Shown: positions 52,677 to 61,552 of the stretch, in pieces
Layout of the letters: each line of letters opens with the position of its first letter
How positions within the stretch are numbered: the stretch's first letter is position 1
Assembly (NCBI GenBank): GCA_019421365.1
Contig: JAHZFJ010000018.1
Location: 19,659-83,658 of the forward strand
DNA length: 64,000 nucleotides
Origin: Lachnospiraceae bacterium
GTDB taxonomy: Bacteria; Bacillota; Clostridia; Lachnospirales; Lachnospiraceae
Direction: 5' to 3'
The notes under the pieces: model-generated
The model's input: only the letters and a program-made list of their open reading frames with translations
What the model was told of the DNA's origin: nothing
Databases searched by the model: none
Program-made: the position numbers and the translations under genes

Positions 52677-54896
52677 TTATTTTGTTTCAAGAACTGCTTT
52701 AGCTGCATTCTCACCTGCAATCATACCAGAGGTTAGAGCCCAACCCTGAGCTGCACCACCGTAAGTTACATAAGCTTTTTTATTTGTTAAGATTGTTCCC
52801 ATAGAATCAAGGCCTGCTGCATAAAGACCCTCTATTGAATTTCCATTCGTATCAAGTACATTTAAATTAGCATCTACATCTACCCCACCGCAAGTACCAT
52901 AGATATATGCAGCTCCTTTAATTGCATAAACCGGTTGATCTAGTTTAATTTCATGGATAAGAGCACTGTCTTTTCCGAAAGGATCTTTTTCACCTGTTAC
53001 ATATGTGTTATATTTTTCAACTTCTTCCACAAGGTTTTCCATACCAATTAACTCTGCTAATTCACCAACTGTTTCTGCTTTAAAAATGATACCATTTTCC
53101 TCACCAACAGATATAATCTTATCCATAGAAGTAATTGGAGTTCCTGCTTCAACACTTCCCCCTTGTCCTAAGAAGAAAGGCGCTGAAACTTGAGAAAGTC
53201 CATTATTTTCAAATTCATTAATTTGCTCTTCAGAATATAGGGTGTAAAAATATGCTCCACCTTTCCAAGAATCAAACTCAATATTACCAGCTTCATTCAT
53301 AAAACGAATGCCCTCTTGATTTACTAACATAGAGTCTTTTCCTAATACTAAAGAAGCTAATACTGCCTTTTCATCTGCTGTTAAAGAATCGTCACGGATA
53401 ATAGTTGCTGTCTGTGCATTGTGTTGCATTGGAGCAACATCAATATTATATAGTGCAGCACCAACTTCTTCAGCCATAAGGATACCAGCACCCTGATTTT
53501 GTGTCATTGCTTTTGTATTCCATACTTCTCCGAAATACTGTTCCATCATTTCACGATTTCCAGCAAAGCCACCAGTAGCTAAAATCACTGATTTTCCATA
53601 TATCTCGTAAGTGGTACCATCATAATAAGTAGCTTGAACACCATTTACCTTGCCATTTTCATCAGTTAATAATTTGGTTGCTGTTAATTCTAGCATATAA
53701 TCATTTTTCTCATTGAGTGCTTTGGCCGCTTCCATAGCACTAGCATATTGTGCATTTACATCACCTTGATAAGTTGCCCAAACTTTCCACATCTTTGGAT
53801 GGAAGAAAGCACTGATATCACCAAACTGGAATCCATAGTTATTTATTAACCAATCCATCGTATCACCAGATTTATCTACCATTAAGCGAACAATCTCTTC
53901 TTTCGCATCACCTTCACAATATTCTAACCAATCTGCTACTAATTCCTCTTCATCTAAGAATGGTTCTCCATTATTTTGAATCTCCATCTTCGTCTCTGGA
54001 TTAATTGCCATTGGACCACTTGTTGTAGTAGAAGTACCGCCTACCTTACCAGCCGTATCAAATCCAAAAACAGTTGCTCCTGCTTCTGCTGCACTTGCAT
54101 ATGCAGACATTCCAGATCCACCCAGACCAACAACAATTACATCATACCCCTCTAATTTAACGGTTTCTGAAGATTTTTCAACTTTAGTGTACCATTCAGA
54201 ACTATCACCACCAGCTGTATTAATAGCTTGTTCTACAGCTGTCTTAATAGCATTACTAGAAACAGTTGCTCCTGTGACTGCATCCGTTTCAAGAGATTGA
54301 TTTTCAACTAAACGTGGAATAAATAGCTTTTTTACTGTATCAAAGATTTGTTCTGTTTCATCATGTTCAATTACTTTAACTTCTGAAATAGCGTTATCTT
54401 TAAACGTAACTGATACCTTCAACGGGGATACTATACTATGACCTGAAACTGAAACCTCTTGAACACCATCAGCTACTGGAGTTTTTTCACTACTTTGTAC
54501 TCCTCCCGCTTCTTTTAAAGCTGCTTTTAATGCATTCTTTACTGCATTAGAGCTAAAAGTTGCTCCAGATACTGCATCAACAGAATCCACATCTATGGCT
54601 GAAACTTCCTTACCTACAAGGCTTTTTAGCGCACCGTTGTTTAACTCCTCGATTGCTTTTCCTCCGATTTCAGGTGTTTCAGAATCTCCTTTTGCTACTA
54701 CAGAGCTAATTTTCCCATCTGCTGAAACCACAGTTATGGAAACATCTCCTCCAAAACCAGCTGCACTAGCTGTATAAGTTGTTTCTGTACCATTCGTTCC
54801 TTCTTCTGGTAACTTCTCATTCTTCTTAGAACATGCTGTTATAGAAGCTAACATTACAACTATACAAGCTCCACGTACTAAATGTTTCTTAATCAT
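52677..54896 (-). CDS. Secreted FAD/FMN reductase lipoprotein (fumarate/urocanate reductase-like)
   Basis: 739 residues from the ATG at 54896 (AGGAGGAG upstream). Lipobox ASITAC. Two FMN-binding domains in tandem (about 40-135 and 145-235), with the flavinylation-type motifs VSGATFSS and VTGATVSS. Then an FAD_binding_2 domain: DVIVVGLGGSGMSAYASAAE, KVGGTSTTTSGPMAIN and the C-terminal TCGGVDVDANLNVLD...GLYAAG. This is the layout of extracellular flavin-dependent reductases that use an external organic electron acceptor. The acceptor is unknown. A LysR gene lies just upstream on the same strand. Confidence 0.88.
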   Translation of the reverse strand: MIKKHLVRGACIVVMLASITACSKKNEKLPEEGTNGTETTYTASAAGFGGDVSITVVSADGKISSVVAKGDSETPEIGGKAIEELNNGALKSLVGKEVSAIDVDSVDAVSGATFSSNAVKNALKAALKEAGGVQSSEKTPVADGVQEVSVSGHSIVSPLKVSVTFKDNAISEVKVIEHDETEQIFDTVKKLFIPRLVENQSLETDAVTGATVSSNAIKTAVEQAINTAGGDSSEWYTKVEKSSETVKLEGYDVIVVGLGGSGMSAYASAAEAGATVFGFDTAGKVGGTSTTTSGPMAINPETKMEIQNNGEPFLDEEELVADWLEYCEGDAKEEIVRLMVDKSGDTMDWLINNYGFQFGDISAFFHPKMWKVWATYQGDVNAQYASAMEAAKALNEKNDYMLELTATKLLTDENGKVNGVQATYYDGTTYEIYGKSVILATGGFAGNREMMEQYFGEVWNTKAMTQNQGAGILMAEEVGAALYNIDVAPMQHNAQTATIIRDDSLTADEKAVLASLVLGKDSMLVNQEGIRFMNEAGNIEFDSWKGGAYFYTLYSEEQINEFENNGLSQVSAPFFLGQGGSVEAGTPITSMDKIISVGEENGIIFKAETVGELAELIGMENLVEEVEKYNTYVTGEKDPFGKDSALIHEIKLDQPVYAIKGAAYIYGTCGGVDVDANLNVLDTNGNSIEGLYAAGLDSMGTILTNKKAYVTYGGAAQGWALTSGMIAGENAAKAVLETK

Positions 54897-55040
54897 TGTC
54901 AAAAACTCCTCCTAATTATACTTGAAACTATGGTCTCTAGAAATGTAATCATTAACATTCCTTTGACATAGATTGATAATATTTTATCAAATAAGATAAA
55001 TTTTTAACAATATTAATTACTGATGCACCCTAATTATTTC

Positions 55041-55946
55041 TTATGTCCTTTTCGCAGGTAATGACTTTTTAATCATTTGTATAAATTTAGTACTAAACTC
55101 TCCATGCTTGTTCTTATTGTATATAATTGCGACATTATATTTATGAGCAGAATTTCTAATTGGAATAAAACTTAAACGATCCTCCTGAGGATTCACCATC
55201 AAATCTTGTACAAAAGCAACTCCTTTGTTAAGTTCAACATTCATAAGTTGTGAACCTATATTCGGAGCAAACGCCTCAATTTGTAGTTCATATCCATCCT
55301 TCTTACAGTTTCGATGCATCTCATCAAAACCACGATATGAATTTTCGACATTAAGTACAATAAACTTTTCCTCATATAATTCGCTTGCTTCGATAAATTC
55401 TCTCGTTGCTTTTTGATGATCTTTAGACACACAAAGAACCATATCTCCATGATATATTGTATATTGATCTAAACATTCTATTTCCTCAGTAGTTAATGTA
55501 CAGCTTATGTTGACAAATATATCACAAAGTCCATGTTTCACTTCTTCTATAAGCGTCGTACTACTTTCCTCTTTAATTACAAACTCTACCTCAGGATATA
55601 ATTTTTGGAATCTATGAATTATTTCAGTTAGTAGATGTAATTCCGCACGTTCTTTATAACCAATCGTAATTACCTTTTTCTCTTCCTTATGAAATTTTTT
55701 GACCTTTTTCAAAGCTAACTCGTATTCTTTAATAATATTTTTAGTGTCTTCATAAAATACTTGACCTGCATCAGTTAATGCTACACGATTTGCTTCTCGT
55801 ATAAATAGCTTAACTCCTATATTTTTCTCTAATTTGGCTATCTGTTGACTAATAGCCGTCTGTGCAACAAAGTGCTTTTGTGCAGCTTTCGTAAAACTTG
55901 ATAGCTCAGCAGCAGATATAAAGTATTGAAGTGTAGATATATTCAT
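55041..55946 (-). CDS. LysR-type transcriptional regulator
   Basis: 301 residues. N-terminal HTH: LQYFISAAELSSFTKAAQKH and VAQTAISQQIAKLEKNIGVK, LFIREANRVALTDAG. C-terminal substrate-binding fold from about 90. Same strand as, and 144 bp upstream of, the flavin reductase gene, which it probably activates in the presence of its acceptor. Confidence 0.9.
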   Translation of the reverse strand: MNISTLQYFISAAELSSFTKAAQKHFVAQTAISQQIAKLEKNIGVKLFIREANRVALTDAGQVFYEDTKNIIKEYELALKKVKKFHKEEKKVITIGYKERAELHLLTEIIHRFQKLYPEVEFVIKEESSTTLIEEVKHGLCDIFVNISCTLTTEEIECLDQYTIYHGDMVLCVSKDHQKATREFIEASELYEEKFIVLNVENSYRGFDEMHRNCKKDGYELQIEAFAPNIGSQLMNVELNKGVAFVQDLMVNPQEDRLSFIPIRNSAHKYNVAIIYNKNKHGEFSTKFIQMIKKSLPAKRT

Positions 55947-55995
55947 ATGTATAAAGACCTTTCAAAGTTTTAGGGTTTTAAAATAACTAGTCTAT

Positions 55996-56032
55996 AAGGG
56001 TCATGCAATTCAACTAGTTTGCAACGACCCTT
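55996..56032. terminator. Hairpin in the region upstream of the LysR gene
   Basis: Stem AAGGGTC / GACCCTT, T-run on both sides. It may end the convergent or upstream small gene. Confidence 0.55.
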
Positions 56033-56200
56033 TTATATTACTCTTATGAGATACCTCCCCCTCTAATCTTAGATTATTAGGCAGAAGTACTATTTTTCTT
56101 GTTTTGTTTTATTATTATAGTATATTTAGTCATCAATGGTATATAAGATACAACAAACTTCAATGTAGTTATTGACATATTACCAAATTGCTTTCCATTG

Positions 56201-56545
56201 TTAACTTACCCTATCACAGAATTTGTTATAAGGTAATAGCGGTAGAACATCACTAAATATGTAATCTAACCAATGTAGCAAATAACCAATAACAATACAA
56301 ACAGTTTTTTCTCCATACGTCAAGCCGCTTTTTCTGTAATCAAAGTCTGTGTATTGAGTATCATTTTTCAGCTTATATATTATACCGATTAGTTTTGATC
56401 CCCATTCATACACTATTCTAAGTTTATAATCAGTTTCTATTTGTGTTTTTTTTCTCATATGTTTACACAGTTCCTTTAATTGCTCTTTATTTAACATATT
56501 TTCAATTAATTTATCATTCGATGCAACGCAAACAGAACTTTGCAT
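56201..56545 (-). CDS. Hypothetical protein
   Basis: 114 residues, helical: LNKEQLKELCKHMRKKTQIE, LRIVYEWGSKLIGIIYKLKN, GEKTVCIVIGYLLHWLDYIF. The ribosome-binding site is poor for either the first or the internal ATG (about 56494). It may be a fragment. No family recognised. It lies downstream of the chemoreceptor on the same strand. Confidence 0.4.
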   Translation of the reverse strand: MQSSVCVASNDKLIENMLNKEQLKELCKHMRKKTQIETDYKLRIVYEWGSKLIGIIYKLKNDTQYTDFDYRKSGLTYGEKTVCIVIGYLLHWLDYIFSDVLPLLPYNKFCDRVS

Positions 56546-56649
56546 TTCTTAGAGCCATGATGATTTTTATCAGCATCAACTTACTAATCACCAACAAAGA
56601 AACAAGTTGTAGCCTATTCATCTGATGTTTTAGTTATTCAGACCATATC

Positions 56650-58344
56650 TTAGTTAAGTTCTTCAATTTTAAATTGACTAATAAGACTTTCCAAAGTTTC
56701 AGCCTGTTCACTCATTTCGTTGCTTGCAGCTGCACATTCTTCGGAAGCTGCAGCATTTGTTTGCACTACATCATTAATCTGATCAACGCCATTATTAATC
56801 TCAGTAAACGATGTCACCTGTTCTTTTAACTCTGCCGCAATTTGAATAATCTTATCAATTATAATTTTAGAATCAGATGCTGCTTTTTCTAATTGTCTTG
56901 CTGTCGTATCTGCTAGTAACATTCCTCTTTGTACTGCATTTATCGACGATTCAATTAATAAAGTAGACTCTTTTGCAGCCTCCGCACTCTGACTTGCTAA
57001 CAAACTAACTTGACTTGCAACAACAGCGAAGCCTTTTCCTGCATCCCCCGCACGTGCAGCTTCAATTGAGGCATTCAATGCTAATAAGTTCGTTTGTGAC
57101 GCAATATCGTTAATAGCTACGATAACCTTACTAATCTCTTTGGAAGATTCGTCTATATTATTCATAGCATCTACCAACTCTTGCATCCTTGAGTTGCAGT
57201 CAATAATTCCTTCTCCAACATTTTCAACTTCTTTACTTATATTACTTGCATTGTCCGCATTTTGAAGCACTTGATTGGATACAGTATCAATAGTAGCTGT
57301 TAATTCCTCTGTTATACTCGCTTGCTCTACTGCACCTTGTGCAAAATCATCCGAACCTTCAGCTACCTGTTTTGAACCATGTTTTACTTGATCTGCAGTT
57401 GTGTAAATAACTTTTATAGTATCCGCCATGTTTTTTTCGACTTCCATAATGGAATCATGAATTCTTATAAAATCACCTTTCCATTCTACCTCCGGCTTAA
57501 CAGTGAAGTTCCCATCAGAAAACTCTTGCATAACTCGTGCAATGTCATCAACATATGCACCAAGAGTATGTATAGATTCTCGCAAACTATGTGCTAGACT
57601 TCCGATTTCATCGTCTGATTGATAATTTATGTTAATGTTACTATTAAGATTACCGACTGACAATTCAGCTGCTGCCACTTCTATCTCACGAAGTGGTGAC
57701 AAAATCGATGTTGTAATACGTTTTCTAATTTTTCTTGAAACTAGAGTTGCACAGATAATAAATAGAATAATACATACTACGCCACTATAAAATGAATTCT
57801 CACTTCTTTTAATTGCTTCAGCTTTCATTACCTCCGTCACTTCATCAATTTCTTTCGCTATTTCTACAACTTTTTTTAGAGTTGGTGCACATTCATTAAT
57901 TAATTTATTTATAGCAACATCTTTATTTCCACTCTCTATTTCATTTATGATCTCATTTCCAAGTTTACTCCAATCAGATAACGCTGTCTCATATTGCTGA
58001 TAAAGATCATCGTCAACCACTTCAGTCTTCTTTAATATTTCTAAATTTTCTTCAAGTTCTTTTAAATTATCTTGAATATTGACTTTATAATTACTATATG
58101 AACTCTTATCATCATTAAGTGCCATTTCGCGTAAATCTCTTGCTGCAATATTAACATTAATTCTACAATTCTTTGTAACTGTAGCTGCTTTTTCTGAACC
58201 GTTAATAAAGCGATTTAAATTTGCATCTAGATTCGATAAGGCTATTATGCTGAAAAAACCAGATATAATCATCAATCCTATTATTACAGCATAACTAAAA
58301 TTAAGTTTTTTATTAATTTTCATGTTGTCTAATTTTTTTAACAT
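56650..58344 (-). CDS. Methyl-accepting chemotaxis protein (4HB sensor, HAMP, signalling domain)
   Basis: 564 residues. First membrane helix at about 14-34, four-helix-bundle ligand domain at about 35-185, second helix at about 188-205 (SGVVCIILFIICATLVSRKI), HAMP at about 210-262, a second HAMP-like linker, then the signalling domain with tip SQTNLLALNASIEAARAGDA and KGFAVVASQVSLLASQSAEA. A complete transmembrane receptor, unlike the truncated one near 34.6 kb. AAGGAGG before the ATG. It ends in the usual helical tail and has no CheR-tethering pentapeptide. Confidence 0.92.
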   Translation of the reverse strand: MLKKLDNMKINKKLNFSYAVIIGLMIISGFFSIIALSNLDANLNRFINGSEKAATVTKNCRINVNIAARDLREMALNDDKSSYSNYKVNIQDNLKELEENLEILKKTEVVDDDLYQQYETALSDWSKLGNEIINEIESGNKDVAINKLINECAPTLKKVVEIAKEIDEVTEVMKAEAIKRSENSFYSGVVCIILFIICATLVSRKIRKRITTSILSPLREIEVAAAELSVGNLNSNININYQSDDEIGSLAHSLRESIHTLGAYVDDIARVMQEFSDGNFTVKPEVEWKGDFIRIHDSIMEVEKNMADTIKVIYTTADQVKHGSKQVAEGSDDFAQGAVEQASITEELTATIDTVSNQVLQNADNASNISKEVENVGEGIIDCNSRMQELVDAMNNIDESSKEISKVIVAINDIASQTNLLALNASIEAARAGDAGKGFAVVASQVSLLASQSAEAAKESTLLIESSINAVQRGMLLADTTARQLEKAASDSKIIIDKIIQIAAELKEQVTSFTEINNGVDQINDVVQTNAAASEECAAASNEMSEQAETLESLISQFKIEELN

Positions 58345-58602
58345 TAAAGGCCTCCTTAAAATTTATGGTAATTTTTATACGAAAATATTTAACAATAAAA
58401 ACTTTTATTTGTCAATAACAAAATTTTGAGCTATGATTTTTATTATACTAGAGAGACTTTTTCCTTCAACGGCATCAATAATTATCATAGTTAGCACTCA
58501 TCAACTCCTATTCCATTGAAATTTGCCTAAGGACAACACCATTTCAAACACTGTATCTTCGAACATAACTATGTCTTTTACTTAAGCTTTCACATGCATG
58601 AT

Positions 58603-58641
58603 CAAGAGTGCAAAGCACCACCAATGGTGGCAAAGCTCTTG
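58603..58641 (+). terminator. Stem-loop followed by T-rich tract
   Basis: Long imperfect stem CAAGAG..AAAGCACCACC / GGTGGCAAAGCTCTTG, then GGCTTTTTCTTTTC. It lies at the left edge of the integrative-element remnant. Confidence 0.55.
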
Positions 58642-58671
58642 ACAGGGCTTTTTCTTTTCTATGTTGGGTAA

Positions 58672-58791
58672 TCAAGAGGAAGAAAGGAGCAGAGTATTGT
58701 CAAACTCATTGACAATCAGACAAAGACAACACAAATATCACAGTATGAGTTGATACTCCATAAGGATAGTAACTGGAAGATTGTAGGATAA
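58672..58791 (+). pseudogene. C-terminal remnant of a conjugal transfer protein (TcpC/Orf13-like)
   Basis: An open frame without start gives IVKLIDNQTKTTQISQYELI then LHKDSNWKIVG and stop. This reads like the last strands of the NTF2-like domain at the C-terminus of Tn916-type Orf13/TcpC proteins. Only about 39 codons remain. Assignment is based on pattern, not an alignment. Confidence 0.4.
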
Positions 58792-58862
58792 ACAGATATA
58801 GCATGCATTTCTTTCTTGATTTGCACGCTTTCACAAAATAACAAGAAAACTGTGCAAAAACA

Positions 58863-58890
58863 TTGACTTGTAATGACTGAATGCTATAAT
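58863..58890 (+). promoter_or_regulatory. Promoter of the DUF6442-Xre-DUF3784-like cassette
   Basis: TTGACT at 58863-58868, 16-bp spacer, TATAAT at 58885-58890. Confidence 0.75.
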
Positions 58891-58898
58891 ATAAATGA

Positions 58899-58910
58899 CA
58901 AGTGTACTTG
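58899..58910. promoter_or_regulatory. Candidate Xre operator
   Basis: CAAGTGTACTTG (arms CAAGT/ACTTG) lies at the transcription start just after the -10 box of the cassette promoter; probable target of the cassette's own Xre protein. Confidence 0.45.
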
Positions 58911-58935
58911 GTATTTTTGAAAGGAGCGTTATGTA

Positions 58936-59250
58936 ATGGATAAAGAAAAAATACTATCACAAAACAAAAAAGATAATTTATATCTTGATGAGTACGAAAA
59001 ACATATTAAACTTCAAGGGAAATCTTTTGGCTTAATGTTTGTGCTATTTATCTGCATTTTAATTCTTTTCATTAAAGTAGTTTGTAAAGAACCTTACTAT
59101 GACATAATGACAATTATTTGGTCTGTGGCATTTGGCTTCATGAGTTATGAAGCACATATTTCAAAAAATAAATCTAAATTTGTCTTCGCTTTATTCTTTC
59201 TTCTATTCATGGTGTATTATTTTTATAAATTTTTAACGGTAGGGTTATAG
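58936..59250 (+). CDS. DUF6442-like small membrane protein
   Basis: 104 residues: a polar start (MDKEKILSQNKKDNLYLDEY) followed by three membrane segments, the layout of DUF6442 proteins that accompany small Xre regulators. AAAGGAGCG before the ATG. First gene of a three-gene operon; its stop is one base before the next start. Confidence 0.7.
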   Translation: MDKEKILSQNKKDNLYLDEYEKHIKLQGKSFGLMFVLFICILILFIKVVCKEPYYDIMTIIWSVAFGFMSYEAHISKNKSKFVFALFFLLFMVYYFYKFLTVGL

Positions 59251-59251
59251 A

Positions 59252-59461
59252 ATGGACGAACATTTAATTTTGAGAAACAGATTAAAAACTGTACGAAAAG
59301 AAAAAAAATTATCACAAACAGAATTAGCTGAATTAGTCGGGGTTTCTCGGAATACAATAAGTTCTATTGAAACTGGACAATTTAATCCAACAGCAAAATT
59401 GGCATTAGTGCTTTGTATAGCTTTAGATAAAAAATTTGAAGAATTATTTTATTTTGATTAA
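59252..59461 (+). CDS. Xre/Cro-type helix-turn-helix regulator
   Basis: 69 residues, HTH only: LRNRLKTVRKEKKLSQTELA, ELVGVSRNTISSIETGQFNP, ending FEELFYFD. It is the compact YvaO/Cro-like form common on mobile elements. Translationally coupled to its neighbour (1-bp gap). Probably autoregulates the cassette through the palindrome at the promoter. Confidence 0.9.
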   Translation: MDEHLILRNRLKTVRKEKKLSQTELAELVGVSRNTISSIETGQFNPTAKLALVLCIALDKKFEELFYFD

Positions 59462-59475
59462 AGGAGAGAACGATT

Positions 59476-59805
59476 ATGGAATTAGAGGAATTGATTGTTG
59501 AAATAGTTATAGGATTGTTTTTGCTTTTTACATCTTATCAAATAGGAATAAAAGAGAATATTACTTTGTTACATGGTTATCATTATACACAACTTGACCC
59601 TAAAGATAAAAAGATATTTACAAAAAGAATAGGGATAGGCACTTTATTGGTTAGTATTGGTATTCTTGTTATGCCGATTATCAATTTAATCTCTCATTCT
59701 GAATTGGGTTACTACATAGGACTTGTTTTGATTGTTATCGGAGTATTGTATATCATATTCATCATTGTAAAATACAACGGAAAACTTATTAGCTTTAAAA
59801 AGTAG
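59476..59805 (+). CDS. DUF3784-like small membrane protein
   Basis: 109 residues, three membrane helices: IVEIVIGLFLLFTSYQIGIK, a loop with LLHGYHYTQLDPKDKKIFTK, then two more helices. The NITLLHGY-type loop after helix 1 is the DUF3784 signature. Last gene of the cassette. AAAGGAGAG before the ATG; terminator about 100 bp downstream. Confidence 0.65.
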   Translation: MELEELIVEIVIGLFLLFTSYQIGIKENITLLHGYHYTQLDPKDKKIFTKRIGIGTLLVSIGILVMPIINLISHSELGYYIGLVLIVIGVLYIIFIIVKYNGKLISFKK

Positions 59806-59903
59806 AATTGAGGTATGAACATGATAGGACTAAAAAAACGAGATATAAAAAACAACCTTGAAGTTTGAAATCAAATGAAGTAATCAACGGTATAAATGAA
59901 GAT

Positions 59904-59936
59904 AGGGAGATACACAGCTATTTGTGCTATCTCCCT
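59904..59936 (+). terminator. Cassette terminator
   Basis: Stem AGGGAGATACAC / GTGCTATCTCCCT (imperfect) followed by TAGTCATTTT. Confidence 0.7.
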
Positions 59937-59955
59937 TAGTCATTTTATTGTCATA

Positions 59956-60072
59956 TCAAGGCTCATTCAATCGTGGTAAATTCGTGGTAAATTCGTGGTA
60001 AAATGAGTTGTTTTCTATGTATGTTTCAAATTGCTTAAAAGTATAGTGTTTATGCGGATAATCGGAAATCAT
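59956..60072 (-). pseudogene. C-terminal remnant of a tyrosine recombinase (integrase)
   Basis: A 38-codon frame from ATG 60072 to TGA 59956 gives YTFKQFETYIENNSFYHEFT then TNLPRLNEP. The ending FYHEFTTNLPR is common at the extreme C-terminus of ICE/phage integrases and arises from 12-bp tandem repeats (TTTACCACGAA, three copies, 59969-60003). The catalytic domain is gone; the repeats may mark the old attachment or arm-binding region. Confidence 0.6.
59969..60003. repeat. Three tandem 12-bp repeats
   Basis: TCGTGGTAAAT unit repeated three times with a 12-bp period, at the 3' end of the integrase remnant. Confidence 0.85.
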
Positions 60073-60275
60073 ATATAAAATTTATAATAAATAAACATTA
60101 TAATTGCTAATATGATCAAAGGCACCTTTAAACAAACCTTTGATCTGTACTAAATAAGTAACTCTGGATTCCATTATACCGCATTAATCATTGTTTCCAC
60201 TCTACATATTTGCTATAATGAATATATACCACACGATAAAATACTATTTTTTGATGCTTAATAGGAGAAATTAAT

Positions 60276-60704
60276 ATGTTAGATTTTAAATTCGATTGGT
60301 GTAAAGAAGTTGAGACAGGAATTGCTCTTATGGATACACAACACAAAGAATTATTTCGTATTGGACGTGATGTAGAACAGCTTGTAATCTGTCATTGTAT
60401 TGGAGCAACGAACAAACAACTCCTTGATATTGTCTTAGAATTAAGAGACTATGTTTGCTATCATTGTTATCATGAAGAAGAACTTATGAAAGAAAACAAT
60501 TATCCTGATTATGAAAAACACAAAAAAAGACATGATGAGCTTATTCAGTTTATATTAAGTGTAGATTGTAGAAAACTTAGTGAAGAACCTTATACAATTC
60601 TGCGCAAAGTAAAAACCTACTTACAGGATTGGATCTTCAATCATCTGCTAGTAGATGATGTTGATTTAGGTCAATACCTTCATGAGGTTAATCAAAGGAA
60701 ATAA
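60276..60704 (+). CDS. Bacteriohemerythrin
   Basis: 142 residues, four-helix bundle. Di-iron ligands: His in MDTQHKELF, HxxxE in CYHEEELM, HxxxH in HKKRHDELI and HxxxxD in FNHLLVDDVD. N-terminal FKFDWCKEVETGIALMDTQH is family-typical. It binds oxygen and may act as a sensor or store that protects anaerobic metabolism. TAGGAGAAA before the ATG. Confidence 0.93.
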   Translation: MLDFKFDWCKEVETGIALMDTQHKELFRIGRDVEQLVICHCIGATNKQLLDIVLELRDYVCYHCYHEEELMKENNYPDYEKHKKRHDELIQFILSVDCRKLSEEPYTILRKVKTYLQDWIFNHLLVDDVDLGQYLHEVNQRK

Positions 60705-61111
60705 TTTTATATGATTGATTCGCAGGTTAACCGGCTGCTTTTACGAAAGACACTGGAACAATCATAACTTTGATAATCCTACTTGTTATGATACGGCTTC
60801 CCTTTATACACCAAAAAAACTTTTTTTATTATTGTAGTAAATAGGCTGTAAGTATTGTATTTTAAAGATTTTGACCTATTTATACTTACACACACTTTTA
60901 CCCGTTTTTTATTGTATTTTTACACTTAAGAGACGATTTATTAACTTTACTAATTCAATATTGACAAATTATTTCAATCTATTATATCATAATTTTGTTT
61001 TCTGTTTTCTGATAATCCCCGATGAAAGGCACTTGCTTAACAGCTTGTGCCATTTTTTTAATACCCAATACAGTGTATTATACCTGTGTTTCCTTAGCAT
61101 TTGAATCCCCT

Positions 61112-61150
61112 AAAAAGACCTTGTTTCATTTTTGTGTCAAGATCTTTTTA
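61112..61150. terminator. Terminator-like hairpin
   Basis: Stem AAAAAGACCTTG / CAAGATCTTTTT, one wobble pair. Confidence 0.55.
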
Positions 61151-61216
61151 TTGACAATTGATACCTAATATGTCATAATATGTATTGAGTTATAATATAT
61201 TAGCTCCCATAACACA

Positions 61217-61253
61217 AAAGACCTTGTTGCATATTTTGTAATGAGGTCTTTCT
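61217..61253. terminator. Terminator-like hairpin, related to the preceding one
   Basis: Arms AAAGACCTT / GAGGTCTTT; shares AAAAGACCTTGTT with the hairpin about 105 bp earlier. Confidence 0.5.
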
Positions 61254-61420
61254 CTATATATTATTATTGACGTTCTATTATGAATCCAATATTATAATTA
61301 TTCTCTTCCAAAGTGCCAAAGAAGTGCCCAAACTGCTTGCAATCATTCCATTTATATGAACCTAATTACACATTACTCCAAACTCCCACTACCAATTCAC
61401 CAAACCTAGTATTTTCAAGC

Positions 61421-61450
61421 CTTCACCCATTCTCCCGACTCTTTCCTCAA
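61421..61450. repeat. Direct repeat copy A (30 bp)
   Basis: 28 of 30 positions match 63121-63150; shared core TTCTCCCGACTCTTTCCTCA. Confidence 0.85.
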
Positions 61451-61454
61451 CGAA

Positions 61455-61484
61455 AAAAGGACTGAACCTCTCGATTCAATCCTA
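61455..61484 (-). terminator. Terminator after the transglutaminase gene
   Basis: On the minus strand GGATTGAA - loop - TTCAGTCC followed by TTTTTT. Confidence 0.8.
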
Positions 61485-61552
61485 ATCATTCTTACTGAAA
61501 TCAACAGAGTTCAAATTACTTCATTGACTTTTGAATCAACTACATAAAACTA

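Larger units (their letters stand above)
58345..58935. other. Intergenic region with remnants and the cassette promoter
   Basis: About 590 bp. It holds a hairpin (58603-58641), the tail of a transfer-protein-like gene (58672-58791), a promoter (58863-58890) and a short palindrome. The first 250 bp show nothing recognisable. Confidence 0.6.
58679..60072. mobile_element. Remnant of an integrative/conjugative element with a retained small cassette
   Basis: The segment between the transfer-protein tail and the integrase tail contains three small cotranscribed genes with no other recognisable chromosomal context. The opposing orientation of the integrase tail means the two ends may come from one rearranged element or from two different ones. 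Boundaries are approximate. Confidence 0.5.
59806..60275. other. Intergenic region with terminator and integrase tail
   Basis: About 470 bp containing the cassette terminator, the integrase remnant and a hairpin ATCAAAGG / CCTTTGAT (60115-60146). No intact gene was found. Confidence 0.6.
60705..61552. other. Long intergenic region with several hairpins
   Basis: About 850 bp without a supported gene. It contains two related terminator-like hairpins (61112-61150 and 61217-61253), an AAGTGCC direct repeat near 61310-61330, and repeat copy A (61421-61450) followed by the transglutaminase terminator. Confidence 0.6.

Noticed and set aside
59969..60003. Tandem 12-bp repeats as a possible CRISPR or replication iteron array
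   Set aside because: Only three units with no spacers and a coding explanation as the integrase tail.
60871..61104. 77-codon plus-strand frame after the bacteriohemerythrin
   Set aside because: Phe/Leu/Tyr-rich AT-driven frame with no ribosome-binding site.
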